From JBEKLJ01 sp050010255 (GTDB lineage Bacteria > Acidobacteriota > Terriglobia > Bryobacterales > Bryobacteraceae), in assembly GCA_050010255.1 (NCBI GenBank), contig JBEKLJ010000016.1:1-25835 (forward strand): a stretch of 25,835 nt of DNA, read 5' to 3'. The notes under the pieces were generated by a model. That model was not told the origin of the DNA. It did not search any database and saw only the letters and a list, made by a program, of their open reading frames with translations. Shown in pieces: positions 1 to 6,434 of the stretch (its first letter is position 1; the number at the start of each line of letters is the position of its first letter). The translations under genes were made by a program, and so were the position numbers.

Positions 1-135
1 GTCGGCCGACCACGTTCCGGCAGCCAAGCTGACTGCCAGTGTACCGGCGCTCTCCCCCGTTTTCATCCTCTGTTGTGCGTCCCCGACGCATGGTCACTCG
101 TGTCGAGGGCTTCGTGCGACGATGCAGCCCGGTAA

Positions 136-324
136 CTAAGCCGCGCGCGTGAGCTGGCCGCGCTTCTGGGAGTGGGCGACGTTGTCTATGTCGATCTGGG
201 TGGCGCGACCGACGAGTACGTTGAGGTGATTACGGCCGACCCCGACAACGAGACCTTCGATGCCATCGTGACGATGAAACGGAGGAAGCTGATAGCTTAC
301 GCTTCTCACCGGCGGAGATGTTAA
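136..324 (+). pseudogene. Startless coding remnant, unknown family
   Basis: The frame is open from a stop at 133-135 to TAA at 322-324. It has a convincing coding composition and reads ELAALLGVGDVVYVDLGG near its beginning, followed by a stretch rich in Asp, Val and Thr. There is no ATG before this block; only an internal GTG at 172 could start it, so I read it as the 3' part of a broken gene. The last 13 codons (MKRRKLIAYASHRRRC) look unlike the rest and coincide with a two-unit copy of the AGCTGA-type heptamer repeat at 286-299, as if the original end had been replaced. The family is not recognised. I see no other feature in bases 1-135. Confidence 0.3.
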
Positions 325-344
325 CATCCCAGATGGCCGCAAGA

Positions 345-351
345 GAGGAGG
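345..351 (+). promoter_or_regulatory. Ribosome binding site deciding a GTG start
   Basis: GAGGAGG lies 5 nt before GTG 357. It favours that codon over the in-frame ATG at 318, which has no Shine-Dalgarno sequence and would put charged residues ahead of the signal peptide. Confidence 0.6.
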
Positions 352-356
352 TTCAT

Positions 357-1478
357 GTGACCCGCTCATGTCGATGGAGCAGCGTCGTCCTTATCGGTAT
401 ATGCGTCGGGGCCATCTCGGCTTCTGCTAGCCAACCCGCTGAAGCCACGAAGACTTCATCCCCCGCGGTTTGGACCCCGGTAGGGATCGCCTCTCCGAAG
501 CTTTCGGCTGATCTGGCGTTGCTTCAGGTCTCAGCGGTAACCTCTGCAGAACAAGTGAACGTGAATGTGGATGAGGCCATCCGAAGACTCAAGGATCCAA
601 ATCCGCTCGTACGTCGCGAAGCTGCGACATTGCTAGGTAAGACAAAAGACGCCCGAGTCGTGGAACCGCTGATCACCGCCCTGAAGGACCATGACAAGGA
701 AGTTCGCGTGGCTGCTGCTTCGGCCCTCGCCAGGGACTTGGGCGATCAGCGAGGAGTGGAGGCTGTAGCAGGCGTCTTGAGGCACGGCGATCCAGGGATG
801 CGCGCGCTCTTGTCTGTTGGTGGTGGCGTTCCGACGCGCGGCTTTTTCCCCAGGCGGCGCGAGGCTGCGCGGGCTTTGGCTCTGTCAGGCAATGCGCACG
901 CTCTCGACGTGTTGATAGCTGTCTTGAACGAGCGTGACGTGTGGAATAGGATTATCGTTGCCGAGGCGCTCGCACTGACTGACGATCGCCGCGCCGTCAA
1001 CGCCTTGATCGCCGTTCTGAGAAGTGAGCCCAAACCTGGAGTCTTTTCCCCTTGGACTTCAAAAGGAAGGCCCTGGCTTCGGGAAGAGGTTGCGCATTCG
1101 CTGGCGGTGATCGGCGGACCGGATGCCACGGCGGCATTGGTGGAGTATCTGGGAAGCCTGAGTGGGGCGGATTGGTCGCCTCGACCGGAGGTTTTTGGGG
1201 CGGTGTGGAAGGCAAGGCACATGCCAGGTGTTGAGGAAGCATTGGTGAGGTGTCTTCAGAGGGCAAACAACTCGACACAACCGAGCAAGCCCTACATTCC
1301 GCTGGCTGAGCTTTTTCTGAACAGTGGCGATGATGGCCTGTACAGGATGGCATCCGACTGGGCGACTGGTAACGGCTACAAAGTCGTGCGCGTCCTCTCC
1401 GGTACCACCGGCTGGACGCTGCGGACCACCGGGCGTCAAACTTCTGACCGTCCGTCTGAACGTAAGAGCAAGCCCTAG
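357..1478 (+). CDS. Secreted HEAT-repeat (PBS-lyase-like) protein
   Basis: This is a 373-residue protein. The GTG start gives a short basic N-terminus (TRSCRW) and a hydrophobic stretch (VVLIGICVGAISASA) ending in Ala-rich sequence, typical of a Sec signal peptide. From about residue 65 onward it has HEAT/PBS-lyase-type helical repeats: 'RRLKDPNPLVRREAATLLG', 'LITALKDHDKEVRVAAASAL', 'RREAARALALSGNAHALDVL' and others, at least five units, which generally form a protein-binding solenoid. There is no catalytic domain, so a periplasmic scaffold role is inference. Codon use is visibly less GC-rich than in downstream genes, and the gene sits between two startless remnants, which suggests acquisition or local rearrangement. 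The C-terminus, ending in SERKSKP, has no repeat character. Confidence 0.8.
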   Translation: MTRSCRWSSVVLIGICVGAISASASQPAEATKTSSPAVWTPVGIASPKLSADLALLQVSAVTSAEQVNVNVDEAIRRLKDPNPLVRREAATLLGKTKDARVVEPLITALKDHDKEVRVAAASALARDLGDQRGVEAVAGVLRHGDPGMRALLSVGGGVPTRGFFPRRREAARALALSGNAHALDVLIAVLNERDVWNRIIVAEALALTDDRRAVNALIAVLRSEPKPGVFSPWTSKGRPWLREEVAHSLAVIGGPDATAALVEYLGSLSGADWSPRPEVFGAVWKARHMPGVEEALVRCLQRANNSTQPSKPYIPLAELFLNSGDDGLYRMASDWATGNGYKVVRVLSGTTGWTLRTTGRQTSDRPSERKSKP

Positions 1479-1700
1479 CAACTTGCTGGCAAGTCACAAC
1501 GCCCAACAAATGGGATTAGCCGCCGATCACTCAAAGGACTCCTCAGCCAGACGAACACCACGATCGACGACGCCACCGAGACAGGCCTGTCGGTTTCCGG
1601 CATCTTTCAGGCCGCCGAGGATTTCGCGATCCGCTGTCTCTACAAAGGCTACGACTACTTCAGCCACGTGCGCCTGATGGACCCGTCGCGGCTCAGCTAA
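1479..1700 (+). pseudogene. 3' remnant of an unrecognised gene
   Basis: The frame is open from directly after the HEAT gene's TAG to TAA at 1698-1700. The last 50 codons (from about 1542) have strong coding character: LSQTNTTIDDATETGLSV, then FAIRCLYKGYDYFSHVRLMD and PSRLS. No ATG, GTG or TTG start with a ribosome binding site precedes them, and the first part (QLAGKSQRPTNG) looks non-coding. The stop overlaps the stop of the convergent gene at 1697, a compact arrangement that suggests this 3' end is ancestral and the 5' part was lost. It happens to be in frame with the HEAT gene, so stop-codon readthrough is formally possible but I consider it unlikely. The family is not recognised. Confidence 0.45.
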
Positions 1701-2212
1701 AAGTCCGGCGGGCGGCCGAAGAGGGCGCCGCGCAGCTTCCAGGCCGCGTAGAAGGCCACCACAACGAAGAACGCCAGGCTCAAGGCCACCACGACGGCGC
1801 GGCGCCGCGGTGACAAGACCTGCGGCGCGGAAGACTCCGGAGTGAAAACCAGGGCCACGCTGAGCTCGACCCGGGCCGGCTCGCGCCCCTCAAGCTGGTT
1901 GTCCACCACCAGGGTGTAGGCGCCCTTGGGAACCGCGACGCGAAAGCCGCCCTCGCGCTCATAACCCGTCGAGATCATGCCACGGTGCGGCCGCGACCAC
2001 CCCAGGCGCCCCATCTCCGGGCGCGGCATCAATGCCAGGCGCACCCCCGAGCGGCCGCTCACGACCGCGAAGCTGCACTCGACCACGGCGGGCTGCTGGC
2101 CGAGCGTGATGTCGAAGGCGCGCCACTGGCCGGGCGGCACCTCCACCGTCTCCTGGATGAGCGGCAGCCGCTCCGGTACCACAGCCAGCGCCAGCACAAG
2201 CCCGAGAATCAT
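1697..2212 (-). CDS. Membrane-anchored GOLD-like beta-sandwich protein
   Basis: The protein has 171 residues. The ATG at 2212 is preceded on the minus strand by AGGGGAGC, a plausible ribosome binding site. The N-terminus (MILGLVLALAVVPE) looks like a short signal peptide. The middle (about residues 20-125) is predicted all-beta and contains 'GGFRVAVPKGAYTLVVDN' followed by EGREPARVELSVALVF, which resembles the end of GOLD-type domains. Residues 138-160 (VVVALSLAFFVVVAFYAAWKL) form one transmembrane helix with a short basic cytoplasmic tail. The topology would be an extracytoplasmic beta domain, a helix and a tail. The function is unknown. The family call is by eye and modest; the reading frame itself is convincing. 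Confidence 0.6.
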   Translation of the reverse strand: MILGLVLALAVVPERLPLIQETVEVPPGQWRAFDITLGQQPAVVECSFAVVSGRSGVRLALMPRPEMGRLGWSRPHRGMISTGYEREGGFRVAVPKGAYTLVVDNQLEGREPARVELSVALVFTPESSAPQVLSPRRRAVVVALSLAFFVVVAFYAAWKLRGALFGRPPDF

Positions 2213-2295
2213 GCTCCCCTGATCACCCACCCCGTAGCCTGCCGCCGGGAACCGGCCACCGCCCCGCCTGGGCATCTGACTCCCGCCAACAGGGC

Positions 2296-2301
2296 TAGAA
2301 T
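2296..2301 (+). promoter_or_regulatory. -10 box TAGAAT, possible leaderless promoter
   Basis: TAGAAT ends 7 nt before ATG 2309. A transcript from it would start at or next to that ATG. If the box is real, the ATG at 2300 (which overlaps the box) cannot be the start. No good -35 is visible. Confidence 0.3.
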
Positions 2302-3232
2302 GAAGAACATGGATGACAGTATCACACAGCCGCACGAGCGCGCCCCAGCGCCTGCTCAGCCGGGATGGAAAACCCTCGCGAGCGCGATTGCGGCAGTTTT
2401 GCTGGGGCTGTTGTTCGTGGTCGCCGGAGTTTGGAAGATCACGGATCCGTATGGCGCCGCGCAGCGGCTGGTCGAGGCGCGCGTGCCGGGCGATCTCAGC
2501 CTGCTGGCTGCGTGCCTGCTCGGCGTGGGGGAGACGTTTGCGGGCGTGCTCATTTTCATGCCGCGGTTCCGGCGCTGGGGCGCCTGGTTGACCGGCCTGC
2601 TGCTGGTCGCCTTCCTCATCTACATCGGCGTCAACTACAGTGTCCTGCGCGGAGAAGAGTGCAACTGCTTCCCATTGATTCGCCGCGCCGTAGGTCCCGC
2701 TTTCTTCATCGGGGACGTGGTGATGCTCTTGCTGGCGGTGGTGGCGGGCCTGTGGGCGCGGCCCTCGCAGGGGCTTCGTTGCGCGGTGCTGGTGCTGCTG
2801 GCGGTGGGTGTGTTCGCGGCCATCTCGTACGGCGTGAACGCTCGCCTCGAAGCCTCCGTGCGAGCGCCGGAGAGCATCCAGGTCGGCGGCAAGCCGTTCC
2901 CCTTGCGCCAGGGACGCGTGCTGATCTATTTCTTCGATCCGGAGTGCCTGCACTGCCGGGACGCCGCGCGCGAGCTGGCCCGGCTGCCGTGGCGGGACGT
3001 CAAGATCGTCGTCGTGGCCACCGAGCAGCCGCAACTCGCCCCGTACTTCCTGGACACGACTGGCCTGCGGGCGCCGCTTTCCGATGACGTCGCACTGCTT
3101 CGGAACACGTTCTCCTTCGTCGACACGCCCTATGCGGTGGCGCTGGAACGCGGGCGGCAGCGGGAGTCCCTCACCGACTTCGAGCCCGGCCGGCTGCGCA
3201 AGCAACTCCGGGGCATCGGCTTTATCGAGTGA
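2300..3232 (+). CDS. MauE/DoxX-type membrane protein with thioredoxin-like domain
   Basis: The protein has 310 residues from ATG 2300 (AGGG lies 5 nt upstream), or 307 from ATG 2309. Residues about 24-175 hold four to five transmembrane helices of the MauE/DoxX kind, including the membrane-face pair C121-x-C123 ('GEECNCFPLI'), equivalent to the CxCFG motif of MauE proteins. Residues 190-310 form a thioredoxin-like domain with C216-L-H-C219 in 'YFFDPECLHCRDAA'. Known MauE/VKOR-like and DsbD-like proteins pass electrons between membrane and periplasmic thiols, so a role in disulfide exchange or cytochrome c thiol reduction is a reasonable inference. The heme operon just downstream fits that idea. 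The open frame extends upstream to 1985, but that part is antisense to the neighbouring gene. Confidence 0.75.
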   Translation: MKNMDDSITQPHERAPAPAQPGWKTLASAIAAVLLGLLFVVAGVWKITDPYGAAQRLVEARVPGDLSLLAACLLGVGETFAGVLIFMPRFRRWGAWLTGLLLVAFLIYIGVNYSVLRGEECNCFPLIRRAVGPAFFIGDVVMLLLAVVAGLWARPSQGLRCAVLVLLAVGVFAAISYGVNARLEASVRAPESIQVGGKPFPLRQGRVLIYFFDPECLHCRDAARELARLPWRDVKIVVVATEQPQLAPYFLDTTGLRAPLSDDVALLRNTFSFVDTPYAVALERGRQRESLTDFEPGRLRKQLRGIGFIE

Positions 3233-3308
3233 GCAGGCGAGCGCCGAACTCGTTAAGTTCCTTGCGCTTACGGGCCTTGAATCCGCGACCTCCAGCCAGG
3301 CCCCGCGC

Positions 3309-3314
3309 TATACT
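3309..3314 (+). promoter_or_regulatory. -10 box TATACT upstream of the heme operon
   Basis: TATACT at this position would start a transcript near 3321, leaving a leader of about 110 nt before ATG 3430. No TTGACA-like -35 lies at 17 nt. The same TATACT hexamer recurs before other genes in the window. Confidence 0.4.
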
Positions 3315-3351
3315 GGTGTCTTGAGCCGGTCTCGTCCGGCCATCGCTTGAC

Positions 3352-3403
3352 CTCGCCTGGGCCGGCTCGCGAACCCCCTGATGCCGAGCGGCGGCAGGGC
3401 GAG
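3352..3403 (+). promoter_or_regulatory. Candidate hairpin in the heme operon leader
   Basis: CTCGCCTG (3352-3359) pairs with CAGGGCGAG (3395-3403) with one bulge, and inside it GCTCG (3365-3369) pairs with CGAGC (3385-3389). A smaller hairpin, GCCGG-tctcgt-CCGGC, lies just upstream at about 3325-3340. The nested helices fall wholly inside the leader and end about 26 nt before the first start codon. High local GC means chance pairing cannot be excluded. Confidence 0.35.
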
Positions 3404-3429
3404 GCGGACGCGTACCTGGGATCCCGAGC

Positions 3430-4251
3430 ATGCACGAGATGAGCGTCGTTTGGCTGCGCGTGGCGGCGGTTCTCTACTCGCTGGGCCTGATCCACGTGCT
3501 GCTCACGGTCGCCCACCGGCGCCGCGAGCGCGTGTTCCGCGTGGCCATGGCGGCCTTTTCGACCGGCGTCGTGGTCCACGCGGTGTCGATCGTCGAGCAC
3601 TCCCTGGCCACCTCCCGCCTGGCGGCGAATGACTTCTTCGAATCCGCGTCGCTGTGCGCGCTGCTGATCGCTCTTCTGTTCCTGTTCCTCTACTGGCGGT
3701 ACGGCTACGAGAGCCTGGCGGTGTTCGTCTTCCCGCTGGTGTTCATCCTGACGCTGATCGGCGAGCTTGGCAGCCCCATGGCGCGCTGGGGCGATGTGCG
3801 CGTGAGGGACGCCTGGCTGCTGGTCCATGTGGCGCTGGTCCTGATCGGCTACGCGGCGCTGTTTCTGGCCACCGTAACCTCGGCCCTCTACCTGGTCCGC
3901 GAGCGGCAGCTCAAGGCCAAGCGGCCGGGAGCGGCGCCGAGCCGGCTGCCGCCGCTGGGCACGCTGGATAAGTTGCTGTGGCGCGCGCTGTCGATCGGGT
4001 TCGTCTTCATCACGCTGTCGGTGATCGCCGGCAGTACCTGGGCGTCGATCGAGGCCGGCGCGCACTGGATCCGCGATCCGCGGGTCGTGATCTCGCTGCT
4101 GACTTGGGCTCTGTACCTGGTGATCGTGTTCTTCCACCTCACCGCCGGGTGGCGCGGCCGCAAGGCCGCGGTGATGGTGCTGGCGCTGGCAGGCTGTTCG
4201 GTGATCACCTGGGCGGCCCACACCGGTTTGCGGAGCCTGCTGGCCCGATGA
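3430..4251 (+). CDS. HemX/CcsA-like cytochrome c assembly family membrane protein
   Basis: The protein has 273 residues with about eight transmembrane helices. It is first in an operon with hemA, hemC and hemD, the position held by HemX in Firmicutes. Conserved-looking features include His in VVHAVSIVEHS, a 'ANDFFESASLCALL' segment between helices, His in 'LLVHVALVLIGYAA', and FFHLTAGWRGRKA near the C-terminus, as in CcsA/CcmC relatives. The WWD heme-handling motif of true CcsA is not visible. That favours a HemX-like role (membrane partner controlling glutamyl-tRNA reductase, or heme handling) over cytochrome c synthase proper. The ATG at 3430 is chosen; ATG 3439 is an alternative. The stop overlaps the hemA start (ATGA). 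Confidence 0.8.
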   Translation: MHEMSVVWLRVAAVLYSLGLIHVLLTVAHRRRERVFRVAMAAFSTGVVVHAVSIVEHSLATSRLAANDFFESASLCALLIALLFLFLYWRYGYESLAVFVFPLVFILTLIGELGSPMARWGDVRVRDAWLLVHVALVLIGYAALFLATVTSALYLVRERQLKAKRPGAAPSRLPPLGTLDKLLWRALSIGFVFITLSVIAGSTWASIEAGAHWIRDPRVVISLLTWALYLVIVFFHLTAGWRGRKAAVMVLALAGCSVITWAAHTGLRSLLAR

Positions 4252-5513
4252 GGCTCTTCATCACAGGGCTGAACCACCGGACCGCGCCCGTCGAGGTGCG
4301 GGAGAGGCTGGCCTTCGACCACCACTCGCTCGGGCCGGCGCTGGGCGAGCTGGTGGCGGGCAGCGGGGTCCTGGAAGGCGTGATCCTCTCCACCTGCAAC
4401 CGCGTCGAGGTCGCCGTGACCGTCGAGAACGGCTGCGATCCGCAAGCGGCCGTGGACGAGTTTCTCAGCCGCAGCCGCAAGGTCCCGCTCGACCAGATTG
4501 CACCGCACCTCTACCACGTGAAGGACGAGGAGGCTATCCGCCACCTGTTCCGGGTGGCGGCCAGCCTGGATTCGATGCTGCTGGGCGAGCCGCAGATCCT
4601 GGGGCAGCTCAAATCGGCTTACGCCGCCGCCAAGGCGCACGGGGCGGTGAGCGGGCTGCTGGAGCTGGTCCTGACGCGCGCCTTCGGCGTAGCCAAGCGC
4701 GTGCGCTCGGAGACCGGCATCGGCGAGAGCGCCATCTCGGTGAGCTACGCGGCCGTCGAGCTGGCGCGCGAGATCTTCGGCACGCTGGCGGACAAGCAGG
4801 TCATGATCGTCGGGGCGGGGAAGATGTCGGAGCTGGCCGCGCGGCACCTGCGCCGCTCCGGGGCGACGCGCATCTTCGTCACCAATCGCACCCACGAGCG
4901 CGCCCGCGAGATGGCCGCAGCCTTCGAAGGCACGCTGGTCGAGTACGACCGGTTCCTGGACACGCTGCCGGAGATGGACATCGTCATCACCTCCAGCGGC
5001 GCGCCACACTACCTCCTCAATAAGTCCCAGGCGCGGCGGATCATCGAGGCGCGCAAGAACCGCCCCATGTTCCTCATCGACATCGCGGTGCCGCGGAACA
5101 TCGAGCCCGCGGTGAACGAGATCGACAACATCTTTCTCTACGACATCGACGACCTCCAGCGGGTGGTGGAGGTCAATGTCGGCGAGCGCCGCAAGCGCGC
5201 CGAGCAGGCCGAGCAGATCATCGCGCTGGAGGTCGAGCGCATGCTGGCGCGGCTCAAGGCGCGCGAGGTGGCGCCGACCATCGTCAGTCTCCAGGAGCGC
5301 CTCGAGGAGATGCGCCAGGCGGAGCTGGCCCGGCTGCGGGGTAAGCTCGGCCCGCTGACGCCACAGCAGGAGGAGGCGATCGAGTCCCTGACGCGCGGAC
5401 TCATCGGCAAGATCGCCCACGGCCCCATCTCCGAGCTGCGGCGGCAGGCCGCCCAGCCCGAAGGTATCCGGTTCATCGAGGCCATCCGGAAGGCGTTCCG
5501 GCTGGAGGACTGA
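4248..5513 (+). CDS. hemA: Glutamyl-tRNA reductase
   Basis: HemA reduces glutamyl-tRNA(Glu) to glutamate-1-semialdehyde with NADPH, the committed step of C5-pathway tetrapyrrole synthesis. The 421-residue length is normal. The N-terminal catalytic domain shows 'FITGLNHRTAPVEVRE' and the nucleophile C50 in 'LSTCNRVEV'. 'SMLLGEPQILGQLKSAY' (109-125) follows, then the NADPH-binding domain with 'VMIVGAGKMSELAARHL' (185-201), and a helical dimerisation domain running to the C-terminus. Its ATG overlaps the preceding gene's stop by 4 nt, and its TGA directly abuts the GTG of hemC, so translation is probably coupled through the whole operon. All expected motifs are intact. Confidence 0.97.
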   Translation: MRLFITGLNHRTAPVEVRERLAFDHHSLGPALGELVAGSGVLEGVILSTCNRVEVAVTVENGCDPQAAVDEFLSRSRKVPLDQIAPHLYHVKDEEAIRHLFRVAASLDSMLLGEPQILGQLKSAYAAAKAHGAVSGLLELVLTRAFGVAKRVRSETGIGESAISVSYAAVELAREIFGTLADKQVMIVGAGKMSELAARHLRRSGATRIFVTNRTHERAREMAAAFEGTLVEYDRFLDTLPEMDIVITSSGAPHYLLNKSQARRIIEARKNRPMFLIDIAVPRNIEPAVNEIDNIFLYDIDDLQRVVEVNVGERRKRAEQAEQIIALEVERMLARLKAREVAPTIVSLQERLEEMRQAELARLRGKLGPLTPQQEEAIESLTRGLIGKIAHGPISELRRQAAQPEGIRFIEAIRKAFRLED

Positions 5514-6434
5514 GTGCTCACCATCGGCTCCCGCGGCTCCGCGCTGGCATTGTGGCAGGCCAACTGGGTGCGGGAGCGGCTGGAGGCGCTGGGCGAGACC
5601 TGCCGCATCCGGATCATCAAGACCACGGGCGACAAGATCACCGGTGTGCCGCTGGCCCAAGTCGGCGGCAAGGGCCTGTTCACCAAGGAGATCGAGGACG
5701 CGCTGCTGGGGGGCCGCATCGATCTGGCCGTGCACAGCCTCAAGGACCTTCCAACCGAGCTCCCCGCCGGCCTGACAATTGCCGCGGTTCCCGAGCGCGA
5801 AGACGCACGCGACGCGGTGGTTGGGCGGCCGCTCAAGGACCTGGCAAGCGGCGCGAAGGTGGGAACGAGTTCGCTGCGGAGAACGGCGCAGCTTCGCGCG
5901 GCGCGGCCGGACCTGGTCGTCGAGCCGGTTCGGGGAAACCTCGACACGCGCCTGCGCAAGCTCGCCGCGGGCCAATACGACGCGCTGGTGCTGGCCGCCG
6001 CGGGCTTGTTGCGGCTGGGCTGGCAGGACCGCATCGCCGAGTGCCTTTCGCTGGAGGTGATGTGCCCGGCGGTCGGGCAGGGGGCGCTGGCGGTGGAGAC
6101 GCGCGCAACCGGCGGCGCTAGGCGGGTCTGCCGCAAGCTCGATCACGCCGAGACGCGGGCGGCGGTGGAGGCCGAGCGTGCCCTGCTAGCCCGGCTGGGA
6201 GGCGGCTGCCAGGTGCCCATCGGCGCGCACGGTCGCGTCAGAGGTGGCGCCTTGGATCTGATGGCCGTGGTGGCATCGCCGGACGGCTCGCGCATCATCC
6301 GCCGGTCCCTCACCGGGCCGGTAGCCGAAGCCCGGCGCGTGGGGCGGGAATTGGGCGGCCTGCTCCTCAACTCCGGGGGGCGTGAAATCCTCAAGCAGGT
6401 TTACGGAGCGGCGCCGGGGGCGCCGAAGATATGA
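5514..6434 (+). CDS. hemC: Porphobilinogen deaminase (hydroxymethylbilane synthase)
   Basis: HemC joins four porphobilinogen units into hydroxymethylbilane. The protein has 306 residues, normal for the family, and starts at GTG 5514 directly after the hemA stop (TGAGTG). Motifs: 'IGSRGSALALWQA' at the N-terminus, 'GGKGLFTKEIEDALL' (51-65), catalytic Asp D78 in 'LAVHSLKDLPTELP', substrate-binding Arg pair in 'GTSSLRRTAQL' (117-127), and the dipyrromethane-cofactor cysteine C232 in 'LGGGCQVPIGA'. The last 4 nt overlap the next gene (ATGA). No missing residues were noticed, so it should be active and supply the HemD domain encoded immediately downstream. Confidence 0.97.
   Translation: MLTIGSRGSALALWQANWVRERLEALGETCRIRIIKTTGDKITGVPLAQVGGKGLFTKEIEDALLGGRIDLAVHSLKDLPTELPAGLTIAAVPEREDARDAVVGRPLKDLASGAKVGTSSLRRTAQLRAARPDLVVEPVRGNLDTRLRKLAAGQYDALVLAAAGLLRLGWQDRIAECLSLEVMCPAVGQGALAVETRATGGARRVCRKLDHAETRAAVEAERALLARLGGGCQVPIGAHGRVRGGALDLMAVVASPDGSRIIRRSLTGPVAEARRVGRELGGLLLNSGGREILKQVYGAAPGAPKI

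Noticed and set aside
1479..1700. C-terminal extension of the HEAT protein by readthrough of TAG 1476
   Set aside because: It is in the same frame, but the first 20 codons after the stop look non-coding and nothing suggests recoding. A gene remnant explains it better.
1985..2299. 105-codon upstream extension of the MauE-thioredoxin frame
   Set aside because: It is antisense to the GOLD-like gene, Arg/His-rich, and lacks a membrane or signal segment. The ATGs at 2300 and 2309 give a sensible N-terminus.
2213..3205. Long minus-strand extension upstream of the GOLD-like gene (502-codon frame)
   Set aside because: The part above 2212 is the shadow of the MauE-thioredoxin gene; the signal peptide and ribosome binding site at 2212 mark the true start.
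3233..3429. tRNA gene in the heme operon leader (GCGAACCCC)
   Set aside because: No acceptor stem or anticodon arm can be drawn around it.
3888..6146. 752-codon open frame on the minus strand across hemA and hemC
   Set aside because: It is antisense to three well-supported genes, has Arg/Gln/Ala-rich sequence without any domain, and arises from the high third-position GC of the real genes.
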